NCBI GenBank assembly: GCA_016786665.1
Contig: JAEUVZ010000070.1
Location: 1-57,909 of the forward strand
Reading direction: 5' to 3'
DNA length: 57,909 nucleotides
From: Flavipsychrobacter sp.
GTDB lineage: Bacteria > Bacteroidota > Bacteroidia > Chitinophagales > Chitinophagaceae
The translations under genes and the position numbers were made by a program. Positions within the stretch are counted from its first letter, which is position 1, and every line of letters starts with the position of its first letter. The notes under the pieces are model-generated. The model saw nothing but the letters and a program-made list of their open reading frames with translations. It was not told where the DNA came from and did not search any database. Positions 50,618 through 57,909 of this stretch are shown here, one piece after another.

Positions 50618-51562
50618 TTGAACAAAAGTACCAAAATAAGGCTCAATTACCTGATAGGCATTGCCGTATCTGCAGTATTGCTGGGCGGCATATACCTCCA
50701 GGTTACGAAGCAACTGGCTCGCGTAGATGCTGGGGCCTGGTGGCAAACAGGGCCGCAGGCATACCTGTGGTGGTGCGGCGCCCTGATGCTGCTCAACCTG
50801 GCGCTGGAGGGAAAGAAGTGGCAAATGCTGGCAGGCAGCGCCGAACCGCTGAGCTACGCCAGGGCGCTGGCTAGTTGCCTGGCAGGTGCTGCATTGTCTA
50901 TTATTACGCCCAACCGGCTGGGCGACTATCCCGGGCGCATTATGTACCTCCGGCGGCAGAATACATTCCGGCTTATCAGCGTATCGGTGTTGGGTTCGTT
51001 CGCACAGTTGCTTACCATATTCATTTACGGAACGGCAGCACTCACTTACTACTGTGTAAAGCATCCGGGGCCTTGGTGGCCGCTTCCGGCCCTGGTCGCC
51101 AGCGGTGTGCTGATGATACTGCTGTTCTGGTGCTACTGGCGCTTTGAGAGCTGGCTACCTTTGCTCAACAAGATAAAGTGGCTGCAGAAATACAAAATAT
51201 ACGCCCAGCTCTTGATGCGCTTCAGCCCAAAGGAACAATTAACTATTCTCTGTATATCGCTCCTCCGGTTTGGCATTTTTACGGCACAGTATTTGGTTTT
51301 GCTTTATTGGATGAAGGTACAGGTGCCTGTTATAGATGGCTTTTTCTTATCAGCCTTGTTCTTCTGGGTCATTGCCGTAGTGCCCTCTATAGCTTTGGCG
51401 GAACTGGGGGTTCGTGGGCAGGTGGGCCTTTTCTTGTTCGGAATGTATAGCGCCAATACCATTGGTATTCTTTCCGCAACAGTCGGCATCTGGCTCATAA
51501 ACCTGGTAGTGCCGGCAGTAGCGGGAAGCCTGTTGCTCTTGCGAATGAAAACATTCCGGTAA
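50618..51562 (+). CDS. Flippase-like (LPG_synthase_TM/AglD) membrane protein
   Basis: The chosen start is TTG 50618 (MNKSTKIRLNYLIGIAVSA). An ATG at 50582 is in frame but adds a Cys-rich, atypical stretch and overlaps ruvC. The 314-residue protein has about eight transmembrane helices, with the family marks TPNRLGDYPGRIMYL (about residues 105-119) and ALAELGVRGQVGLF (about 264-277). The group includes MprF-like and AglD-like membrane proteins that flip or transfer lipids. A DUF3108 gene follows 65 bases later and is likely co-transcribed. Confidence 0.8.
   Translation: MNKSTKIRLNYLIGIAVSAVLLGGIYLQVTKQLARVDAGAWWQTGPQAYLWWCGALMLLNLALEGKKWQMLAGSAEPLSYARALASCLAGAALSIITPNRLGDYPGRIMYLRRQNTFRLISVSVLGSFAQLLTIFIYGTAALTYYCVKHPGPWWPLPALVASGVLMILLFWCYWRFESWLPLLNKIKWLQKYKIYAQLLMRFSPKEQLTILCISLLRFGIFTAQYLVLLYWMKVQVPVIDGFFLSALFFWVIAVVPSIALAELGVRGQVGLFLFGMYSANTIGILSATVGIWLINLVVPAVAGSLLLLRMKTFR
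50623..50630 (-). promoter_or_regulatory. -7 promoter motif TACTTTTG for ruvC
   Basis: An exact TAnnTTTG match on the minus strand, 18 bases before the chosen TTG start; no good -33 box is seen. It overlaps the first codons of the divergent flippase-like gene. Confidence 0.45.
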
Positions 51563-51627
51563 CGCGCCTCCGAACGAATTTGGTAAAAAAAGACGGATAT
51601 TTGAATATGCACCTATTGATGGAAGGA

Positions 51628-52434
51628 ATGATGAAGAGGAGTTTATTGCTGTTGGCTTCCGGCTTGTTGTGGGCGGCTTCCGCACCCCGTGTATCGGCGC
51701 AGAGCGATTTTTGTGGCATAAAGAACACCAGCTTTCAGGAAGGGGAAGTGCTGAAATTCCGCGTGTTCTATAATATGAGCGCCATATGGGTTCCGGCCGG
51801 CGATGCCAGTTTTACCACTACCCTGGAGACCCTCAATAACAAGCCCGTGTATCACGTAATAGGAGATGGGAAAACCCTGAAATCGTACGAGTGGTTCTAC
51901 AAGGTAAGGGACCGCTACGAGACCTTTATTGATAAAGAGACCCTGCTGCCCGCTAAGTTCGTCCGTAATGTGAACGAGAACGGCTTCAAAATATACAACA
52001 ACGTCACCTTTAACCAAAAGCAGGGCAAAGCCATCTCAACCAAAGGGGTGTATAATGTGCCCTCCTGCGTGCAGGATGTTCTTTCCGCCATATTCTATGC
52101 CCGCAATATCGATTACAGCAAGCACAAGCCCGGCGATAAGATACCGTTCAGCATGTTCCTTGACGATAAGGTATATGAGCTCTACATCCGATACATAGGC
52201 AAGGAGCGGATTACCACGCGCTATGGCACGTTCAATGCCATCAAGATATCGCCCCTGCTGATAGAGGGTACCATCTTTAAGGGCGGGGAAAAAATGGCGA
52301 TTTGGGTGACCGATGATGCCAACCACATACCTGTTCGGGTAGATAGTCCTATACTGGTGGGTAGTGTAAAGGTAGACCTGACGGGCTACGAGAAGCTCCG
52401 CAACCCCTTGACAGCGCTGGTAAAAAAGAAGTAA
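51628..52434 (+). CDS. DUF3108 secreted protein
   Basis: The start is taken at ATG 51628 (MMKRSLLLLASGLLWAA), which gives a standard signal peptide ending VSAQS; further in-frame ATGs lie at 51580, 51607 and 51619. The 268-residue protein shows the DUF3108 pattern: GEVLKFRVFYN, a GDASF strand, SYEWFYKVRDRYETFID, and VWVTDD-type strands (IWVTDDANHIPVRVDSPI). The family is periplasmic or surface beta-rich; its function is unproven. It shares an operon with the flippase-like gene. Confidence 0.85.
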   Translation: MMKRSLLLLASGLLWAASAPRVSAQSDFCGIKNTSFQEGEVLKFRVFYNMSAIWVPAGDASFTTTLETLNNKPVYHVIGDGKTLKSYEWFYKVRDRYETFIDKETLLPAKFVRNVNENGFKIYNNVTFNQKQGKAISTKGVYNVPSCVQDVLSAIFYARNIDYSKHKPGDKIPFSMFLDDKVYELYIRYIGKERITTRYGTFNAIKISPLLIEGTIFKGGEKMAIWVTDDANHIPVRVDSPILVGSVKVDLTGYEKLRNPLTALVKKK

Positions 52435-52454
52435 ACAGTCATATCGCAAAATCC

Positions 52455-52468
52455 CCAATAAATATTGG
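52455..52468. promoter_or_regulatory. Palindrome CCAATAAATATTGG upstream of the ammonia-lyase operon
   Basis: A perfect 6-bp inverted repeat with a 2-base centre lies 31 bases upstream of the -7 motif at 52500-52507. It could be an operator for the lyase operon or a weak terminator stem for DUF3108; no T tract follows directly. Confidence 0.4.
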
Positions 52469-52499
52469 CACTTACATAGAGCCTACCTATCTTTTTTGC

Positions 52500-52507
52500 T
52501 ATCTTTG
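52500..52507 (+). promoter_or_regulatory. -7 promoter motif TATCTTTG for the ammonia-lyase operon
   Basis: An exact TAnnTTTG match, 40 bases before ATG 52548. No TTTG is seen at the standard -33 spacing, so activation by a regulator is possible. Confidence 0.5.
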
Positions 52508-52547
52508 CACACCCTTATTGAATTAGAAATTAACGCTATTTTTTAAT

Positions 52548-54101
52548 ATGATCGCACTTGGAGGTAAAACTCTGGACCTGGCTGCGTTTGAGCAGATTAT
52601 TTTGCATCGCAAAGATGTGAACATTTCTGCCGCCGCGGTAAAGGATGTAACGCGCAGCTATGAGTTCCTGACGAAGTTTTCGAAAGATAAGCTCATATAC
52701 GGCATCAACACCGGTTTCGGACCTATGGCACAGTACCGCATCAACGATGCGGACCGTACGCAGCTACAGTACAACCTGATACGCAGCCACAGCTCAGGCA
52801 TGGGGCAACTGCTGTCTCCGCAGCACTCCCGGGCTATGTTGCTTGCCCGCATGAATACCCTGTTGCTGGGTTACTCCGGTATACACCCCGACACGGTACA
52901 GCTGATGTCGGATTTGCTGAACAACGATGCCTACCCCTGTGTATATGCGCACGGCGGCGTGGGTGCCAGCGGAGACCTGGTGCAGTTGGCACACCTGGCG
53001 CTGGGCCTGATAGGAGAAGGCGACTTTTGGCTGGAAGGTAAAGTGGTGCCGGCCAAAGAAGTGTATAAGAAGCTGAAGCGCAAGCCCATGAACATACACA
53101 TCCGTGAGGGCCTCGCCATACTGAACGGCACTTCTGCCATGACCGGTATAGGTGGTGTAAATGTAATAATGGCGCATCGCCTGGTGGTGTGGAGCATGCT
53201 GCTCTCCCTGATGGTAAACGAAATGATGGAGGCGTATGACGACCATTTTTCGGCGGAGCTGAATGGTGTAAAAAGGCACAAAGGCCAAAACCTGGTGGCG
53301 GAGTGGATGCGTATACTGGGCGACGACAGCAAGCTGCTGCGTAAGCGCCACGAACACCTGTACGACAAGAAGATAACCGAGGATGTGATAGAGGACAAGG
53401 TGCAGGAGTACTATTCCATCCGTTGTGTGCCGCAGATACTGGGCCCGATAATGGATACCGTGTACAACACCGAGAAGGTAATAGTAGACGAGTTGAACTC
53501 GGTGAACGATAACCCGGTAGTGGACGCGAAGAACAAAAACATTTTCCACGGAGGTAACTTCCATGGCGACTATATAGCGCTGGAAATGGACAAGCTGAAA
53601 ATTGCCATTACCAAGCTCTCTATGCTGGCCGAGCGCCAGCTGAATTTCCTGCTGAACTCGCACCTGAACCAGAAGCTGCCCCCGTTTGCCAACGCCGGCC
53701 GGCTGGGCCTCAACTTTGGTATACAGGGTATGCAGTACCCCGCCACATCTACCGTTGCTGAGAACCAGACGCTCAGCAACCCCATGTATGTACACAGCAT
53801 CCCCAACAATAACGATAACCAGGATATAGTGAGCATGGGCTGCAATGCGGCCATGATGTGCAGCCGCGTAATAGAAAACGCTTACGAAGTGCTGGCGGTG
53901 GAAGCCGTGGCGCTCATGCAGGCGGTAGACATACGCGGGAACTCGGCAAAGCTGGCCCCGGCTACCAAATGGATGTACAAGGGCGTGCGCGAGATATTCC
54001 CCTTCTTTACCGAAGACTTCTCCGCATCGGGCAAGTTGCAGCAGGTGAAGGCCTGGCTGATGGACACCGACATAGTAGAAAAATTCAAGAAAAAAATATA
54101 A
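52548..54101 (+). CDS. Aromatic amino-acid ammonia-lyase, FjTAL-like tyrosine ammonia-lyase
   Basis: The 517-residue protein has the MIO cofactor triad Ala140-Ser141-Gly142 (GGVGASGDLVQLAHL), the catalytic Tyr51 (YGINTGFGP) and the conserved MYVHSIPNNNDNQDIVS block. The substrate-selectivity pair is Ser80-His81 (LIRSHSSGMG), which by the usual rule looks histidine-like. But from memory the characterised tyrosine lyase of Flavobacterium johnsoniae (FjTAL) has the same residues and a very similar surrounding sequence. It deaminates Tyr to p-coumarate, the starter of flexirubin-type pigments. FabG-like and KS genes follow directly. Confidence 0.87.
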   Translation: MIALGGKTLDLAAFEQIILHRKDVNISAAAVKDVTRSYEFLTKFSKDKLIYGINTGFGPMAQYRINDADRTQLQYNLIRSHSSGMGQLLSPQHSRAMLLARMNTLLLGYSGIHPDTVQLMSDLLNNDAYPCVYAHGGVGASGDLVQLAHLALGLIGEGDFWLEGKVVPAKEVYKKLKRKPMNIHIREGLAILNGTSAMTGIGGVNVIMAHRLVVWSMLLSLMVNEMMEAYDDHFSAELNGVKRHKGQNLVAEWMRILGDDSKLLRKRHEHLYDKKITEDVIEDKVQEYYSIRCVPQILGPIMDTVYNTEKVIVDELNSVNDNPVVDAKNKNIFHGGNFHGDYIALEMDKLKIAITKLSMLAERQLNFLLNSHLNQKLPPFANAGRLGLNFGIQGMQYPATSTVAENQTLSNPMYVHSIPNNNDNQDIVSMGCNAAMMCSRVIENAYEVLAVEAVALMQAVDIRGNSAKLAPATKWMYKGVREIFPFFTEDFSASGKLQQVKAWLMDTDIVEKFKKKI

Positions 54102-54105
54102 CGGC

Positions 54106-54840
54106 ATGGCAACTAAGTACGCATTGGTAACAGGTGGTTCCCGCGGCATAGGCCGAGCTGTGTGCGTGAAGCTGGCAGAGATGGGCTACAACCTGCTCAT
54201 TAACTATAAAGGCAATACAGAAGCCGCCTCGGAAACAGTAGCGATGGTGAAGGAGAAGGGCGTGGATGCCGAGGCGCTGATGTTTGACGTGGGCAGCAAG
54301 GAAGATATACAGAAGGTGTTGGGCGGCTGGATAGAGGCCCATCCCGGCAAGCTGGTAGAAGTGCTGGTAAACAATGCGGGCATCCGCCAGGATATGCTGA
54401 TGATGAGCATGACAGACGAGCAATGGGATAGCGTGCTGGATACCAGTTTGCAAGGCATGTATCACGTTACCAAGCTGGTGCTGAACCCTATGCTGATGAA
54501 CCGCTACGGCCGCATCATCAATATGGTATCGCTCAGCGGCATCAAAGGGATGCCTGGACAGGTCAACTACTCTGCTGCCAAGGCGGGTATGATAGGTGCC
54601 ACCAAGGCGCTGGCACAGGAAATTGCCAAGCGCAACATAACCGTGAATGCCATAGCCCCCGGCTTCGTAAAAACCGATATGACCGGCGACCTGAACGAAA
54701 AGGAACTGGTAAATATGATACCGATGAAGCGCTTTGGCTTGCCCGAAGAAGTAGCCGACCTTGTGGGCTTCTTTGCTTCTAAGAATGCATCTTATATCAC
54801 CGGCCAGGTAGTTTCTATCAACGGTGGGCTATATACTTAG
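54106..54840 (+). CDS. 3-oxoacyl-ACP reductase-like SDR, pathway-specific FabG
   Basis: The 244-residue short-chain dehydrogenase has TGGSRGIG (residues 9-16), NNAG (89-92), the catalytic Tyr155-xxx-Lys159 with Ser142 (SLSG..YSAAK), and IAPGFVKTDM. The usual tetrad asparagine is replaced by Ser114 (LDTSLQG). It reduces 3-oxoacyl-ACP with NAD(P)H. It starts 4 bases after the lyase stop, so it is part of the same operon, and probably acts on the aryl polyene chain rather than on housekeeping fatty acids. Confidence 0.88.
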   Translation: MATKYALVTGGSRGIGRAVCVKLAEMGYNLLINYKGNTEAASETVAMVKEKGVDAEALMFDVGSKEDIQKVLGGWIEAHPGKLVEVLVNNAGIRQDMLMMSMTDEQWDSVLDTSLQGMYHVTKLVLNPMLMNRYGRIINMVSLSGIKGMPGQVNYSAAKAGMIGATKALAQEIAKRNITVNAIAPGFVKTDMTGDLNEKELVNMIPMKRFGLPEEVADLVGFFASKNASYITGQVVSINGGLYT

Positions 54841-54895
54841 ATACTTGCAGCGATTTTTGCCGGGCAACAAACTAAACGTTTAATTCTTCAAGAAA

Positions 54896-56116
54896 ATGAG
54901 TCGCGTAGTCATTACAGGTATGGGCATCTATTCTTCCCTGGGTAAGAGCAAGGAAGAAGTGGCCAAGTCATTGTTTGAGGGCAAGTCGGGTATTATACTC
55001 GACCCGAAGCGCAAAGAGATGGGCTACCGTTCCGGGCTTACCGGCTACGTAGAACGTCCTCAGCTCAAGGGCCTGCTCGACAGGCGGTCGCGCATCATGA
55101 TGCCCGAACATGCTGAATTTGCATACATGGCCACCCTGGAGGCGATGGCCCAGGCGGGAATGACTACAGAATACTTTGAGCAATACGAAACAGGCATTGT
55201 ATACGGCAACGACAGTTGCGCGCAGCCGGTTATTGAAGCCATAGACCTGATTCGTGAAAAGAAGGATACCATGATGGTGGGTTCAGGCTCTGTATTCCAG
55301 GTGCTGAATTCTACAGTTACTATGAACCTGGCGACCATCTTTAAACTGCGGGGTATCAATTTTTCCATATCCGCGGCTTGCGCCAGTGGTTCCCACTCTA
55401 TAGGGCTGGGGTATATGTTCATAAAGCAAGGGCTGCAGGACCGTGTCATCTGCGGGGGCGCCCAGGAAGTAAATATCTATTCCATGCCCAACTTCGACGC
55501 GCTGGGTACTTTTTCTACCCGCGAGGAGGAGCCGGCAAAGGCGTCGCGTCCTTTTGACGCTGCCCGCGATGGCCTGGTGCCGGGCGGTGGCGCCGCTACC
55601 GTGATACTGGAAAGCCTGGAGTCGGCGCAGGCGCGAGGGGCCACCATACTGGCCGAAGTGATAGGCTATGGCTTTTCCTCCAACGGGCAGCATATCTCTA
55701 ACCCCAGTGTAGAAGGGCAGGTGCGCTCCATAGGCCGCTCGCTGAAGGAGGCGGGAATAAGTGCAGCCGACATTCAATACATCAACGCCCATGCTACCTC
55801 TACACCGGCAGGCGATGGAAGCGAGGCCGAAGCCATCTTTGAAGTCTTTGGCGGCAAAGTGCCGGTAAGCTCCACCAAATCAATGACCGGGCACGAGTGC
55901 TGGATGGCGGGCGCCAGCGAGATAGTGTACTCAATGCTGATGATGCAGAATAGCTTTATAGCCCCCAATATCAACTTCGAGACACCCGATGAGCACTCCG
56001 CGAAAATCAATATTGTGCCAGAGACGCTGAAAAAGGATTTTGACCTGTTCCTTTCCAACTCGTTTGGCTTCGGTGGCACCAATTCTTCCCTGGTGGTAAG
56101 AAGGTGGTCGGAATAG
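54896..56116 (+). CDS. Beta-ketoacyl-ACP synthase (FabF-like), pathway-specific
   Basis: The 406-residue ketosynthase is of FabF length, with the thiolase-fold Cys162 (SAACASGSHS), His299 (NAHATSTPAGD) and His333 (TGHECWMAG) as the Cys-His-His triad, and the FGFGGTNSSLVV end. It elongates acyl-ACP chains with malonyl-ACP. The 55-base gap after the reductase contains no clear promoter or terminator, so it is probably co-transcribed. Given the lyase partner it may build an aryl polyene or flexirubin chain. It lacks adjacent ACP, dehydratase or chain-length-factor genes. Confidence 0.88.
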   Translation: MSRVVITGMGIYSSLGKSKEEVAKSLFEGKSGIILDPKRKEMGYRSGLTGYVERPQLKGLLDRRSRIMMPEHAEFAYMATLEAMAQAGMTTEYFEQYETGIVYGNDSCAQPVIEAIDLIREKKDTMMVGSGSVFQVLNSTVTMNLATIFKLRGINFSISAACASGSHSIGLGYMFIKQGLQDRVICGGAQEVNIYSMPNFDALGTFSTREEEPAKASRPFDAARDGLVPGGGAATVILESLESAQARGATILAEVIGYGFSSNGQHISNPSVEGQVRSIGRSLKEAGISAADIQYINAHATSTPAGDGSEAEAIFEVFGGKVPVSSTKSMTGHECWMAGASEIVYSMLMMQNSFIAPNINFETPDEHSAKINIVPETLKKDFDLFLSNSFGFGGTNSSLVVRRWSE

Positions 56117-56210
56117 TGGGTATTTCAGCGGCGCAAATCACGTTTTTCCCGTTTATATGCGTATTTTAGCATATCCCTGTCATGTACGGGTTGTCATCCT
56201 ATTCATTTTT

Positions 56211-57909
56211 ATGAGGAAAATAGCTTTACTCTCTGCCGCGGTATTGTGCGGTATTTCCATGAACGCGCAAGTGGTTATCCCTAACACCACTACTACATGG
56301 CTTTACGCCAACAATTTCAATACGCTGCAAACTCAGTCCAATGTTAGTATGCCTATGAGCATACCCAATTGGCAGATCGCCGAGTATGGAACAGGTAATT
56401 ATGTAAATTACGAGTATCGGGGTGGTAATGGAAGTGACCCTAGTGGCGAAATATACTCCTTTGGCCAGGTAGGTTCGTCAGACCGTGCGCTGGGTTCAGT
56501 TGCCAGCGGCACGCCCTCTTCGCTGGAAGCACACTATGGTGTGTCTTTTATCAACAATACAGGAACTACCATTACGTCATTCTATGTTGGTTTTCGTCAG
56601 GAGCAATGGCGTGTAGGGGATGCCGATACTGCAACGAAAGATAGCGTGCGAGTTTACTATAGTACCGATGCAGATAGCGTTGGAGACCTTTCTGCAACTT
56701 GGATAGAGGTTCCCTCTTTAATGATGGAATCAACTGTGTTGGATAGCACAGGTTCGGGGAGCACACTGAATGGGAATCTCTATAGTGTAAATAAAGGTGG
56801 GGTAATCGGTCTCAACCTACCGCAAAATGGCACACTCTGGATAAAGTTTGTTGACCACGATAACCCTGGTGTTGATGATGGCCTGGCTATTGACAATTTT
56901 TACGCGCATGTCGGCAATTGTAGTCCGGCAGCAAGTTTCACCACACAAAACGCTTCCTGCTATGGAGTAAACGATGGCCTAATTGAAATAGAAGCCTGGG
57001 GTGGTCAACCACCATATCAGTATAGTATTGATTACGGGCCTTTCCAATCCGGCAACGTCTTTAATGCAGTTTCCGGCGGAACCGCTCACTTCGTTCAAAT
57101 TAAGGAGAGTGGAAATAACTGTATCGCTTCTACCAACATTCCCATACTGCAACCCGACTCTATTCCCGTGAGCTTTGGTGTAACGCCATCTTCGTGTATG
57201 GATAGCAATGGTACTGCGTGGGCCGATGTAACGGGCACCAATGGACCTTATACTTTATCCTGGAACACTACCCCGGTGCAGACTACCGATACCGCGGTAA
57301 ATGTGCCCAACGGCCCGGTAACGGTGCTGATAACAGATGGTGATGGCTGCTCCCGAACGGATACGCTGAACGTACCGCTCATCCCCCTGTTTGTAGGGGA
57401 GGAGATATGCAGCATAACGGTAGACTCTACCGCCAATAAAAACCTGCTGGTGTGGGACAAGACCGCGCCGCCAGGCTCAGTAGATAAATATTATATCTAT
57501 CGCGCAGACAGCAATGCCGGTAACTATGCACTGCTCGATTCGGTAGACTATACTGCCATGAGCACTTACCTCGATAACTCTTCCAGTCCATCAACCAACT
57601 ACTATTCGTATTACATTACTACGGTGAAGGAAGACTGCGGCGAGTCGCCGGGCAGTGCGGCGCACACCGAGAAGCGCCTCCTGGGTACCTGGGCCGGTGG
57701 CAACTTCGTGCTGAACTGGAATGACTATATAGGTGTATCGGGCGTAGACTCGCAGTATGTGTATTACAGCTACAACGGCGCTCCATTTACTTTGCTCAAT
57801 ACGGTGCCCATTACGCAGATAGGCGATGCGCACTTCGCACCTCCGGCAGGTTATTACCGGTATTTTGTGGGCATCCCCAATACAGGTGGCTGTAACCCGC
57901 AGGCCAAGA
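56211..57909 (+). CDS. Secreted protein with SprB-type repeats, cut by the window edge
   Basis: The reading frame is open from ATG 56211 to the last base (566 codons) and continues outside. A signal peptide (residues 1-19, ending MNAQ) is followed by a region with beta-strand patterns (about 20-240). Then come two SprB-type repeats (about residues 242-310 and 320-385: C.G.NDG.IEIEAWGGQPPYQYSI and CMDSNG.AWADV..GPYTLSW), then fibronectin-like segments with ILVWDK-type strands. SprB repeats occur in gliding adhesins and other T9SS cargo. The C-terminal sorting domain lies beyond the window. Confidence 0.8.
   Translation, partial: MRKIALLSAAVLCGISMNAQVVIPNTTTTWLYANNFNTLQTQSNVSMPMSIPNWQIAEYGTGNYVNYEYRGGNGSDPSGEIYSFGQVGSSDRALGSVASGTPSSLEAHYGVSFINNTGTTITSFYVGFRQEQWRVGDADTATKDSVRVYYSTDADSVGDLSATWIEVPSLMMESTVLDSTGSGSTLNGNLYSVNKGGVIGLNLPQNGTLWIKFVDHDNPGVDDGLAIDNFYAHVGNCSPAASFTTQNASCYGVNDGLIEIEAWGGQPPYQYSIDYGPFQSGNVFNAVSGGTAHFVQIKESGNNCIASTNIPILQPDSIPVSFGVTPSSCMDSNGTAWADVTGTNGPYTLSWNTTPVQTTDTAVNVPNGPVTVLITDGDGCSRTDTLNVPLIPLFVGEEICSITVDSTANKNLLVWDKTAPPGSVDKYYIYRADSNAGNYALLDSVDYTAMSTYLDNSSSPSTNYYSYYITTVKEDCGESPGSAAHTEKRLLGTWAGGNFVLNWNDYIGVSGVDSQYVYYSYNGAPFTLLNTVPITQIGDAHFAPPAGYYRYFVGIPNTGGCNPQAK

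Noticed and set aside
52794-54149. A 451-codon open frame on the minus strand across the ammonia-lyase gene
   Set aside because: It lies wholly opposite a well-conserved enzyme and its translation is compositionally odd (His/Tyr/Val-rich) with no motif. It is an antisense shadow of GC-skewed codons.
54896-56116. Ketosynthase considered as the housekeeping FabF
   Set aside because: Its neighbours are an aromatic ammonia-lyase and a specialised reductase, not acpP, fabD or fabH; a pathway-specific role is more likely.
1-57909. tRNA, rRNA, transposase or integrase genes
   Set aside because: I looked in all intergenic gaps and among the proteins and saw none; a covariance tRNA search would be needed to be certain.

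Overview
The window looks like chromosomal DNA of a Bacteroidota bacterium, most likely Chitinophagaceae-like (Chitinophagia/Sphingobacteriia grade). The evidence is type IX secretion (T9SS) sorting domains, a PorP/SprF protein, a PorZ candidate, DUF5686 and DUF3108 proteins, a tiny Bacteroidota-type AURKAIP1/COX24 protein, weak or absent Shine-Dalgarno sequences, and repeated TAnnTTTG (-7) promoter motifs. I saw no rRNA, tRNA, insertion sequence, prophage, CRISPR array or plasmid function. Family names come from reading motifs by eye; no search was run.

Layout, left to right. 1-6.2 kb: a T9SS-exported NHL-propeller protein, two tandem secreted GxW (lipocalin-like) paralogues, an omega-amidase-type nitrilase, a lipoprotein, then an intergenic region with helically phased 11-bp direct repeats. 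6.2-13.4 kb: heme A synthase, an HU-family protein, a TPR protein, a 30-residue basic protein, RNase E/G with a hairpin-rich leader, an oligopeptide-type binding lipoprotein and divergent pdxJ. 13.6-20.6 kb: a 1967-residue adhesin-like protein (14 PKD domains, 9 cysteine-pair repeats, gliding-type C-terminal domain) followed directly by its probable PorP/SprF partner. 20.7-23.3 kb: an apparent minus-strand operon pirin - DUF1003 - CDGSH protein - Nudix. 23.5-30.7 kb: a sigma-54 activator-like response regulator without a DNA-binding domain, a GAF/fRMsr protein, a histidine-bearing membrane protein of unknown function, purN, a YkgJ cysteine-cluster protein, a small membrane protein and a large DUF5686 outer-membrane protein.

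30.7-44 kb: a minus-strand operon porZ - recO - M23 peptidase - bcp; divergent polA; then a second minus-strand operon of VWA protein - GNAT - FemAB-like acyltransferase - GT39-like membrane glycosyltransferase. 44-52.4 kb: a fused gamma/alpha 2-oxoacid:ferredoxin oxidoreductase subunit without its beta partner, a GT2 glycosyltransferase, photolyase plus DinB, an orphan OmpR-family regulator, ruvC and a flippase-like/DUF3108 pair. 52.5-56.1 kb: an aromatic amino-acid ammonia-lyase (FjTAL-like), a FabG-like reductase and a FabF-like ketosynthase, which resemble a fragment of a flexirubin/aryl-polyene pathway. The right edge cuts a secreted SprB-repeat protein.

Most genes are housekeeping or envelope functions. 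The most interesting items are the phased AAAAGTCAAAT array (6076-6182), the TAL-FabG-KS mini-operon, the HTH-less sigma-54 activator with a GSFTSA loop, the unknown histidine-rich membrane protein, the rng leader hairpins, the 14-bp inverted repeat spanning the ruvC 3' end, and a set of TAnnTTTG promoters with very short leaders that revise several start codons. I did not find a clear-cut new defence or mobile system.
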